From Closterium sp. NIES-65 (taxonomy: Eukaryota; Streptophyta; Zygnematophyceae; Desmidiales; Closteriaceae), in NCBI GenBank assembly GCA_948144175.1, contig CANXME010002068.1, positions 6,621,501 to 6,685,500 of the forward strand: a stretch of 64,000 bases of DNA. Direction: 5' to 3'. The position numbers were made by a program, and so were the translations under genes. The notes below the pieces were generated by a model. It was not told where the DNA came from. It searched no databases and was given only the letters and a program-made list of their open reading frames with translations. This document shows, in pieces, positions 35,469 through 47,256 of the stretch (positions are counted from its first letter, which is position 1; each line of letters starts with the position of its first letter).

Positions 35469-36006
35469 CCGCAATAGCCAATCTACAGTGGTCAAGTGGG
35501 CTCGATATAAGCAGCGAAGCGTTTCGTAAACGAACAGTACAGCTGTCCCAAACCAGGCCCAGGTTACAGTAGATTCGGTCTTCTCACCTGGAACAAAGCC
35601 AATCCATTAAAAAAAATTGCCAAAGCTGATTTGTACATTAATGGGAAGCCTCCCACAAACCTTATATCTACACAAGCACGAAGGACATTTTTTTAAAAGA
35701 TGAAATCATGCCCCACACGGGCAACCTACACTCACCAGTCCCATCTCGCATCGCAGCGTAGATGATCGTTCACGGCACAACATTGTTGTGTCGTTCTGTA
35801 CGGACGTTCTAACCAACTCAAAAGAAAGGCACTCTCTCCCTTATTGGGCCGTTGCCATCGTGATTCGTGACAAAAAGGTAGAAATTCAAAACGCGTTAAA
35901 TATCCTTTTTCCCGTGCTGTAGATAACATCACGCCATCGGATCAAATCCCCGCGGCACGGAGCATTACTCCGCTCGCATCTGCACGCCGCGCGCTGAAGC
36001 GGAAAC
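35469..36006. other. Upstream region of the GT47 gene
   Basis: No ORF of interest. Presumed promoter and 5' UTR of the + strand gene starting at 36,007. Confidence 0.5.
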
Positions 36007-38366
36007 ATGCGCAGCCGCGGGGCCGCGGACGGCTTCGGCGGGATTTCCGTTGACGGTTTCATCGGGGGTTCCGTGGAGCTAGATTTTGACGAGAATGTTG
36101 ACCGCAACAGCCCGCGACCCAAGCCCAGTGTAGCTGTGCTCGCGAACCGACTCGTCCGTCTTGGTTCCGTTACCCGATCCGCCGTGAGAACATCCCCGTT
36201 AAGAGCCATTGCCGCCGGCGCGCTGCTGATGATGCTTCTGGGAGGATTCGCCGTGGCGCGGTGGTTGGGAGGGGGTGGCGGCGGCGGCGGCTTGGGCGGC
36301 TTGGGCGGGAATAAGGAGCGGTTTTTCTGTGGGTCGGAGGAGCACAGTGTAGGAGAAATCAAGCCGTTTATTTTTGTGTACGATCTGGGCGGGGAGTTTA
36401 CGAGCGACGTGCGGAAATTAGCTCCGTCGTGGTACTCTGAGGCGCATGACGCGGAGAGAGTGCTGTATGAGGTGCGCGGTGTGGGAGGGAAACGGGATGG
36501 GAGGGGAGGAAAGGGGAGAAGAGGGGAGGGAAAAGCGAGGGAGGTGGAGGGAAGGGGAGGAGAGATGGGAAGGGAGGGGAGAGGAGTAGGGGAGGGCGTG
36601 AGTAGCAGAGGGGGAGAGAGGGGAAGGAGCAGAGGGTACTATGGTGGGATCCCGTTCTAGAGGCGAATATAAGGCCAGAAGCGACATACGGTAGGTTGAA
36701 GGAAGGGGAAAAACAGGATCCTCGCCAATTCCTGGAGAAAAGAAAATGACATAACAAAACTTGAAAATATTCAGAGGCGCCTAGAAGAGCTAAGGATTCC
36801 AAAAAAAAAAAAAAAAAAAAAAAAAAACACTCCTCTTCACTCCTTCCCCTTTGCAGCTCCTGATGGGGTGGGGAGCATGGCGCGTACATGGAACCCAGCC
36901 CAGGCGTCCCTCCTCCACCTGCCCTTCTCCTCCCTCCGCTCCCTTCTCTTCTCTTCTTTCCCTCCGCATCCCCTTCATATTCCTCTCCGTCTCCCACCGC
37001 CACCTACCCCCTGCAGCACCTGAGGGCGAGCAGGGCGCGCACGTGGAACCCAGCCCAGGCGACCCTGTTCTACGTGCCCTTCTTCTCCTCTGCACCTCAG
37101 GCCTCCTCTCCTCCGCTCTTCCTTTCTCCACCCCCCAGCACCTGATGAGTCTTTGAGGCGCCCCATTCTCCCTGCTCTCGCCCCGAGATTTCACCCCTCT
37201 CCTCGCAACCCAACCCCTCTCCCCCGCACCCCTCCTCTCCCTCTGCTTCTCCCCATCCACCCCCCCCTCCCCCCCACCTTCCGCCCCTGCAGTACCTGAG
37301 GGTGAGCAGGGTGCGCACGTGGAACCCAGCCCAGGCGACCCTGTTGTACGTGCCCTTCTTCTCTGCTCACTACACCGCATGGCTCTCCCAGGACCGGCAG
37401 CACACTGTGGAGCAGGCTGTCAAGGCCACGTCGCAGGTGCGTGGAGCAGGGAGTGGGGGATGCGGAGGTGGGGGGAGGGGGGGGGAAGGAGGGGCTCGCT
37501 GCGTGGCACTTTTAACACCAGCAGCACCACGTGCAGCAAGGTGGTGTGCTCTCGTGGGCGACAAGTGGAACGCAGAGTGGAGGAAGGGGGGGGAGAAAAA
37601 GGTGACTTGAGAGGGGGAGAGTGGAGACAGAGGTGGGGGGGGGGGGGGGGGGATGCGGGAGTTTGAGGGAGTGAGGGAGACAGCGGCGGCGCGTGCCACT
37701 TCTCTGTGCTTGCCGGGGTCCACTCACGCTGCCTCTCCTCGTCTTCCTCTTCCTTTCTCCTTTTCCCCCAGTATTTCTCCTCTTCTCTTCCCCCATCTCC
37801 CACCATACTTCTGCACTTTCCTTTCCTTCTCACTCCCTATCTTCCCTCCCAACTCCCTCCCTCCTCCCTCCCCCCCCCCCCCCCCCCTCCCTCTTCCCCC
37901 CTCAGAAGTGGCAGCAGCTGCTGACGCGCGTCCGCACGGCATACCCGTACTTCAACCGCAGCGGCGGCGCGGACCACTTCTCTGTGCTCTCCACCGACCA
38001 CGCGCGCTGCCATGCGCTCACCTTCCTGCCGCCCGCGCTGCACGCGCGAATGTTCTTCCTGCAGATGAATGGGGATGCCATGGTTCGCAGCATTCACACT
38101 CACCCGCAGAGAGGCATGCAGGTTGGGTCTGTGTTTGGGTCTGGGGTTGAATAGCCCGGAATAGCCCCAGAATAGCCCCGGAATAGGCTGAATCTCCGCC
38201 TCACCTGAGTGACCTCCTTTTGAATGGCGTGGTTGTGGTGCCACACAGGCTGCTCGTGCTCGTCGTCCTGCCCAGAGCTGAGCCGCAGAAAAACTGGGAT
38301 GGAGCGATTCACCACAGGGATGACTGTAGCTGCGGCCACTGCAGGGGTTGAGAGCGGCTGACCCTG

Positions 38367-38399
<33 letters not shown>

Positions 38400-39394
38400 G
38401 GCGGTGCTGCTGTGCTCGAGTGTGGGTGGAATTACGATGTCTAAATCAGGGCTGGTGTGGGGCGGAGGGACGGGTAGCAGGACGGGGGGTAGGTGGGAGA
38501 GGCATTAGGGGGATTGTGTTGCAACAGGAGGAAGGGAGCGGAAAGGAAGGGACGGGAAGAGACCAAACGGGAAGGAAAGTGAAGGGAAGGGAATGGAAGG
38601 GAAGTGAAGGAAAGAGATGGGGGAAAAGAGTGATAGGAAGGGTACCGATAGCATGGAATGTCAGGGATGTCTGTTGACCCGGGGCTATTCTGGGGCTATT
38701 CCGGGGTTTTTTCTTATGGAATCCTAATTGTGGAATCCTAATTCTCCGTGCTGCCAGTGCTGTACGCCCTGTACGCGCGCATGTTCTTCCTGCTGATGAA
38801 TGGGGAGCGTTTCACTTGGGACCTCTGGAAGCAAAAACTAATCCATGCATGAATGTGTGTGTTTGTGTGTGTGTGTGTGTGCACATGTGCGTGCGTGTGT
38901 ATGTGCATTGCACTCATGCATCTTCACATGCCCATCATCACCATCGCATGCCCATCATCACCATCGCATGCCCATCATCAACATCGCATGCCCATCATCA
39001 CCATCGCATGCCCATCATCACCATCGCATGCCCATCATCACCATCGCATGCCCATCATCACCATCACATGCCCATCATCATCATCAGGTACTGGCATACA
39101 ACTATGGCACAAACGGGTCAACAGACATCCCTGACATTCCATGCTATCGGTACCCTTCCTATCACTCCTTTCCCCCATCTCTTTCCTTCACTTCCCTTCC
39201 ATTCCCTTCCCTTCACTTTCCTTCCCGTTTGGTCTCTTCCCGTCCCTTCCTTTCCGCTCCCTTCCTCCTGTTGCAACACAATCCCCCTAATGCCTCTCCC
39301 ACCTACCCCCCGTCCTGCTACCCGTCCCTCCGCCCCACACCAGCCCTGATTTAGACATCGTAATTCCACCCACACTCGAGCACAGCAGCACCGC

Positions 39395-39449
<55 letters not shown>

Positions 39450-41283
39450 CAGGGTCAGCCGCTCTCAACCCCTGCAGTGGCCGCAGCTACAGTCATCCCT
39501 GTGGTGAATCGCTCCATCCCAGTTTTTCTGCGGCTCAGCTCTGGGCAGGACGACGAGCACGAGCAGCCTGTGTGGCACCACAACCACGCCATTCAACAGG
39601 AGGTCACTCAGGTGAGGCGGAGATTCAGCCTATTCCGGGGCTATTCTGGGGCTATTCCGGGGTTTTTTTCGCGGCTATTCCGGGGCTATTACGGGGGACA
39701 CCTCAATACGTGCTTCAATACGTCGCATTTGCTGTGCTTCATCCCTGAGAGCGACGAGCACAAGCAGCCTGTGTGGCACCACAACCACGCCATTCAACAG
39801 GAGGTCACTCAGGTCAGGGGGTGATTCAGGTGAGCGGGTGATTGATTTGAGCTGTGCTGCTGTGCTGCTGTCGGGTCACAAGCTCAATTCTATGAGCAGC
39901 AGATGCCTCCCATGCCTCACCTTTTTCCCGAGAAGCACACGAGAATGCGTAACCGTTGAGTCAACCCAATAAGGCTGCCCAAGTGTTCTCTTCTCCCTAC
40001 TTGCTGGCCTGAAACATGCTTCTCCCTACTGCTCCCAAACCCTATCCCAAAACTCCGCCTGCCACCCACACCCATGCACACACCAGCTAGTGCGGAGCAG
40101 GGCGGAGGAGGGGTGGGAGGTGGGGGCGAGGGGCGCAGCGTGGGCAATGGAGGAGGGCATGCGGCGGGCCACCTTCTGTATCTGCCCCCCGGGACACGCC
40201 CAGTGGACCACGTGTCTGGGCAAGGTGGGTGTGGTGTGGTGTGGTGTAGTTTGAATACAGCCAGCTAACATGACGACCGTGCGTTTCGCACATCAGTCTT
40301 CCCCCCCTTCGCTTCTTCTGCCTCTGCCCCACGGGACACGCCCAGTGGACCGCGTGTCTGGGCAAGGTGGGTGCAGGCTAGGCTGGTACTGCCCCCTGGG
40401 TTCCTTCCTTCCTCTGCTCCTACAGCTTTAGAGGCACCTCAGAAGATATTCGAGTCAATTTTTTAGTGGACTAGAAAATCCAAGGTGGGTGCAGGCTGGG
40501 CTAGCACTGCACCCTGGGTTCCTTCCTCTGCTCCTACAGCTTCTGAGGCGTCTCAGAAGCTTCCAGCTAGGTTCATCTGCTCCTTAGAGGTTCTCCCATC
40601 CCATTTGATCACCCGGCTTTAGAGGCGCCTCAAGAGTGGATCATCCAGATCTGCCGGGCCGGTGTAGTAGGGTAGTTTGTTGCATGGTGCGGCATGAATC
40701 AGCATAGCTTGGCTATGTGCTGCTTGTCTTGTTGCTTCGGTACATTTTTCCCCCTCGCTGTGCTCCTCTCTCCACCTCTCTCCAACGCTCTGCGCCTCTT
40801 TCCAACTTCTGTAGTAGTCAAGGCGCATGTGTGCCCGTCTCTTGTCCTGCAGGCCGTATTGACAGGATGCATACCTGTCACCTTCTTTCGAGACAATGAC
40901 AACCCATGGCAGGTGGGACTGGCAGGTGGGACAGGCGGAGCATGGCAGTAGCATGGCAGGTTGGACGAGCATGGCAGGTGGGACGAGCATGGCAGGTGGG
41001 ACGAGCATGGCAGGTGGGACGAGCATGGCAGGTGGGACGAGCATGGCAGGTGGGACGAGCATGCATGCATGACATAACAACTGCCCTTGCCGCATGTGTT
41101 TTCTCTCATTCACTCTGCTGCTGCTTCTGGGGCTATGGGTCCTTGCATATTTTGTGGACTCCCAAGTCAAGCTTTATGCTGGTGTGTCTTCACATAGCAG
41201 TGGGCGTGCTCGTGTGTGTGCGTGCGTGCTCGTGTGTGTGTGTGTGCGTGCTCGCGTGCGTGCGTGCGTGCTTGCGTGCGTGC

Positions 41284-41336
<53 letters not shown>

Positions 41337-42397
41337 TGTGTGTGTGGGTGTGTGTGTGTGTGTGTGTGTGACACCCTATGCTATTGACACGCTTCAAAAG
41401 CCAACACCCTATGCTTCTGATGCATGTGCCAAGGCACAGCACACGACGCACAACACTGCACCGCACCGCACTGCACCACGCCACACCACACCACAACTTA
41501 CCTCACCACACCAGCACCTCGCTGCACCGCATGAGCAGGGCGTGCTGGACTACTCGCGATTCTCCATCAACGTGGACCCAGACGACATCCCCTCTCTCGC
41601 GGACCGCCTAGATGCTCTCCTGCACTCCCCTCCACTCCTGCTCCGCATGCAACGCAACGTGCAAGCCGTGCAGGTGGGATGGGGGGAAAGGGGCTGCAGG
41701 AAGGGGGGGTTGCAGGAAGGTTCTTCTTTTTGGCCGCCTCAACAGTTGCTGTGCTGCTCACCCCTCCCCTCCTGCTCCACCTGCAACACAACGTGCAAGC
41801 TGTGCAGGTGGGATGAGGAGGGGGAGGGGAACGGTGAGTAGGATGGGGAGGGGGAAGGGAAGGGAATGGGGGAGATGGCGTAGAATGGGGAGGTTCGGTT
41901 GCTTGTATCAGCTGCATCTACAGCCTTTCCTCTGTGCTGACTTTTGAGTCGACTCAAAAGTCATCTGCATCTACAACCTTTCCTCTGTTCCTCCCTCTTT
42001 ACATCGCCTGCTCTTCCCTTCGATGTGTTTATGTTCCCGGTCCCTCCTCTCCCCCCTCACGTTCTCATGCTCGTTTCCTCAATACCGTTTCCCTCCCACC
42101 CTTGCCCCTTGCTCCAGTGCCCATTCGCCCCCATACCTCCATCCCCTCAACTCCAACCACCTGTCACCCCTCAACATGCTCCCATCCCCCCCATGCGCGA
42201 ACCCCCTCCCCCACCGCCACACCCCATTCCCCCTCCCCCCTCTCTCCCGCTCCCGCTTCTTCCCCACACCAAACCCACCTCCCCCCTCCCTCTGCTGCCC
42301 GCATTTACCCAAACCTCCCACTGCCCACCCCCCCTGCCCATGCATGCAGGCACACTTCTCATGGAAACCCTCTCTGGAGGGTGGAGGAGTGCCTTGA
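36007..42397 (+). CDS. GT47 exostosin-family glycosyltransferase, nine exons
   Basis: Probable Golgi type II glycosyltransferase of the exostosin family, the family of plant xylan enzymes IRX7 and IRX10. Exons 36,007-36,471, 37,293-37,436, 37,906-38,121, 39,088-39,149, 39,344-39,611, 40,087-40,224, 40,853-40,912, 41,539-41,673 and 42,350-42,397 join in phase to 511 residues. A membrane span lies at about 66-87. KPFIFVYDLGGEF, YVPFFS, YFNRSGGADHF, PCYRPDLDIVIPP, FCICPPGHAQW, TGCIPVTFFRDNDNPW and VLDYSRFSINVDPDDIPSL follow the family order. Exon 5 carries a variable CAG run (poly-Gln). Extra copies of parts of exons 2, 3, 5, 6, 8 and 9 lie in the introns, so alternative exon choice is possible. 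If the second copy of exon 9 (42,445) is used the protein ends at 42,569. Linkage specificity cannot be read from sequence. Confidence 0.8.
36799..36826. repeat. Poly-A tract in GT47 intron 1
   Basis: About 27 A residues, next to an AGGCGCCT palindrome core at 36,775-36,782. Confidence 0.9.
36855..37375 (+). repeat. Three copies of GT47 exon 2 start
   Basis: Copies at about 36,855-36,930, 37,014-37,107 and 37,289-37,375 share acceptor, TGGAACCCAGCCCAGGCG and the CTACGTGCCCTTCTTCTC region. The third has the open frame that continues to a donor and is used in the gene model. A TTTGAGGCGCC remnant lies between copies two and three (37,151-37,161). Confidence 0.85.
38155..38680 (-). repeat. Left arm of large inverted duplication in GT47 intron 3
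   Basis: Reverse complement of 39,115-39,660, with a shorter CAG run. It contains an antisense copy of all of exon 5 and part of exon 4. Outer and inner ends carry GGGGCTATTCC-type repeats. Confidence 0.95.
38929..39088. repeat. 20-bp minisatellite next to GT47 exon 4
   Basis: About eight copies of CATGCCCATCATCACCATCG in the loop of the inverted duplication, ending at the exon 4 acceptor. Confidence 0.95.
39115..39660 (+). repeat. Right arm of large inverted duplication (holds GT47 exon 5)
   Basis: Sense arm containing the end of exon 4, intron 4 and exon 5. Its outer end runs into repeated GGGGCTATTCC units (39,638-39,700), after which a third partial copy of exon 5 appears at about 39,750-39,815. 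Confidence 0.95.
40939..41066. repeat. 18-bp minisatellite derived from a splice donor
   Basis: About seven copies of GCATGGCAGGTGGGACGA follow GT47 exon 7, whose end reads CCATGGCAG then GTGGGACTGG. Each unit repeats the exon-intron junction. Confidence 0.9.
41204..41370. repeat. (GT)n/(GTGC)n microsatellite in GT47 intron 7
   Basis: Alternating GT and GTGC units over about 165 bp. Confidence 0.9.
41938..41963. repeat. 26-bp perfect palindrome flanked by 23-bp direct repeats
   Basis: TGACTTTTGAGTC is followed directly by its exact reverse complement. The flanks TGCATCTACA(G/A)CCTTTCCTCTGT occur on both sides (about 41,912-41,935 and 41,965-41,988). It lies in GT47 intron 8 and is the cleanest example of the dispersed palindrome family. 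Confidence 0.95.
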
Positions 42398-42489
42398 GAC
42401 GTCTCAAAACACTTCTTCAAACACCCCCCCTTGCCCATGCGTGCAGGCACACTTCTCATGGAAACCCTCTCTGGAGGGTGGAGGAGTGC
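42330..42489 (+). repeat. Two copies of GT47 terminal exon around a palindrome
   Basis: 42,330-42,393 and 42,424-42,489 are almost identical and both contain the acceptor and AHFSWKPSLEGG codons. A TTGAGACGTCTCAA palindrome (42,394-42,407) separates them and supplies the TGA stop of the first copy. Confidence 0.9.
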
Positions 42490-42569
42490 CGGCGCTAGCA
42501 GTGCAGCGGTTATGGTGCCGCGCCAGAGGGCTCTCTCTCTCTCACACAGGCGCCCATCTCAGGCCCTGA

Positions 42570-44130
<1,561 letters not shown>

Positions 44131-44410
44131 AGAAAAAGCTGCATCCCCAGGCACCTCCGCACCTTGGGTCACTCCCTCCCTGCTCCCCTGCCGTCACGAA
44201 TGTTCCAATCCAGCTTCTTTTGAAACGCATCAAAAGTTGCCACAAGGAGAAATAAGACAGCTGCATCCCCAGCCACCCTCCCTCCCACCTTGGGTCACTC
44301 CTTCCCTGCAACCCTGCCTAGTTTTGAGGTGCCTCAAAACCAGCCACCCTCCCACCTTCCTTGGGTCACTCCTTCCCTGCAACCCTGCCATCGCGAATCT
44401 TCCCATCCAG
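44131..44410 (-). repeat. Three copies of a gene 3' end separated by palindromes
   Basis: Copies at about 44,341-44,410 (coding end of the longin-like gene), 44,241-44,318 and 44,131-44,214. They are separated by GTTTTGAGGTGCCTCAAAAC (44,321-44,340) and CTTTTGAAACGCATCAAAAG (44,217-44,236). The intact copy is upstream in gene orientation. Confidence 0.85.
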
Positions 44411-44486
44411 CCTTTTCAGCCCTCCTGCCATCCTCTGCACGCTAGCCAGCGCCAACGCCGCTGCCTGTGCTGCCTCCTCCTCCCTC

Positions 44487-44555
<69 letters not shown>

Positions 44556-44999
44556 ACTGGTGTTGCTGCTGCTGGTCCTGTCCCTGCTGCAGCCGCCGCT
44601 GCCACCGCAGGTCTCACAGGTGCCGTGGCCACATCTCCCTTCCTCTCATTGCGAAACAGAGCAAGTACCTTGTGCCCCAGCCCATGAAACAGCCGTCCCT
44701 CCTCAGTACGTGACCCGTCACTCCCCACACCAGCGCACGCCCTCCCATCCCACTGATCCCTCCATTCGTTAGAGGCCCGCGTGCCTTTCCCCGACTCACT
44801 GGGGAAATAGGAGCTCCTGGGGCGAGCTCTGGGTGCTGAAGAAGCGATTCGGTGTTTGCCGGATCTGCTCCCACTTGATACGTCCGAATGGCCTCGGGAA
44901 GAGGTGGTAGTGGGGGAGGTGGAGGGGGGGGAGGTGTGGGCGGAAAGGTTGGGAATGCGGGGCTGGGTTCGCATGGGGGCTCTTGGTTGCTGTGACACT

Positions 45000-45077
<78 letters not shown>

Positions 45078-46691
45078 GACATGTGGCGCTCATTTACACG
45101 CATGGGCGAGAGGGGGTGCTGTGAGTCCATCTCCATCTCTTCTGCGAGGCGCAGTGCTGCTTCGAGCTCCAGAGAAAGAGTGTCAGTGGCAGATGGGCTT
45201 CGATGCCTGCCGCCTGCAGCAAAGGCACCAGTAGCACCAGCACCAGTAGCACCAGCACCAGTAGCACCAGCACCAGCACCAGCGCCAGCACCATAACCAC
45301 CAGGAGTGGCAGCAGCATGAGCAGCAGCGACAGCAGCAAAGGCACCAGTGGGAACAAAGTCATCAGTGTTCCTCGCCCTGCCATACGGCGATGCACTCCT
45401 GGGGCGCGCAGAAGGATTGAATGTGGCAGTAGCAGCAGCAGCCGCCGCCGCCGCCGCCGCCGCCGCAGTAGCAGGAGCAGGGGCAGTGGCAAAGGCATGT
45501 GAAGCAGCTGTGGTGCTGGAGGAACTCTGCGCTATGGGCTTATGGGACCAGAGTGTGGGGCTTTGGGGGCGCAGTTTTGCATGCGCAGCAGAGGGGCTTG
45601 GGTGGCTGGCACCTTGGGCACTCACACCGGTTTTGTTATGATGAGGGCGGGCACTCATTGGGGAGGCAGGACGCACTGACCCTGCCACTGACCTTGCCCC
45701 TGCTGCCGTTGCTCTTGCTCCTACTGCTCCTGCTCCTGCCCCTGCCCCTGCCCCTGCCCCTGCCCCTGCCCCTGCCCCTGCCCCTGCCCCTGCTCCTGCT
45801 GCTGTTGCTGTTGCCATGGCCATGTGCTCGTGTGGTGTTTGCTGCTGCAGTAGGGGGAGCCGAGAACGGATATGCAAGGGAATGGGGGAGAGGCACGCGG
45901 GTAGAGTAGAGGGAATGAATGGGAATGAGCGATGACGAGCAGTTGAAAACATGTTTGTATGAGCGTGACGGGATTTTCAAGGCGGTTTGAAAAGAGATGG
46001 GGAATGGATCAGAATGCTTGTTCGCTTCTGTGCATGTGTGGTGAAGGCGAGATAGGCAGGAGGGAGTGCAGAAAGAGGAAGACAGAAAGAAGAGGAGGAA
46101 TGCAGGGAGAGGGGGGTTGGGGAATCTGAAGAGTTTGAGCACTGACCGGAAAAGGAGTAACCGCAGCAGCTGCTGCAGTAGCAGCTGCTGCAGTAGCAGC
46201 AGCAGTGGCAGGAGTGTGAGCTTGGGCATGATACCTCCTCGCGTCAGTGCGCCTGTAACCAGCACCACACGCAGGAGACACGGCCTTCCCACTCTCACTC
46301 GCATCCCTCTCCTTCTCCCTCTCCATCCCTGTACTCGCTACAGCACCCCATCCTTTCTGCCCCTCCTGCACCTCATGTGTTCCTTCAGGTGACACCCTGG
46401 CGCCGTCAGGTGAGGGCAACAGAGGGCGGGTAACGGCCCTCAGGTGGTGGCCCAGGGTGCTGCTCACATTTAATTGAGGCGGTGGGGAAATCCCTGGGTC
46501 ATGACTCCCCACGCTGCTCCTTCCATCTGAGCTAGTAACGCTGCTATGTGCTGCTAAAAGACCTAAAAAGCTGCCACCAGTGGGACTGGGATCACACACC
46601 ACACTACTACTACCCATGCCATGCGCCCTGCCTGGCCGTATGCCTTCTGCTCCTGCTCCTGCTGCTGCTCCTGCTGCTGCTGCTGCTCCTG

Positions 46692-46772
<81 letters not shown>

Positions 46773-46969
46773 ATGGCGGTGGTACGAGGAGAGCAGGTGC
46801 AAAGGAGAGTTCCCTACCATAGGGAGGGGGAATGTGCCATGGGGACACATCCCCCGGGACAGCAGCAGTGCCGTGAGTATTCGCTTTGTGTGGTGGGTCA
46901 GTCAAAGACCGGGGCACCACCATTGGCCTCCCTTCCCAGCCCTGATTATCAGCAGCAGCACCAGCAGCA

Positions 46970-47002
<33 letters not shown>

Positions 47003-47015
47003 GCACCAGCAGCAC

Positions 47016-47047
<32 letters not shown>

Positions 47048-47198
47048 GCAGCACCAATGGCACCAGCGGTACCAGCAGCAGGCATGAGCATGTGGCCATG
47101 GGCGTCAGACCCACGGCCCAGCTCATCCATTGATAGCCCAGCAGGGTGTGACCCACCGCCAGGAAACCGCACGTATGCAGGCTGTGCTATGGAAGAGC

Positions 47199-47256
<58 letters not shown>

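Noticed and set aside
40087-40136. GT47 exon 6 start at another upstream AG
   Set aside because: Only the CACCAG junction at 40,086 keeps phase with exon 5 and avoids stops.
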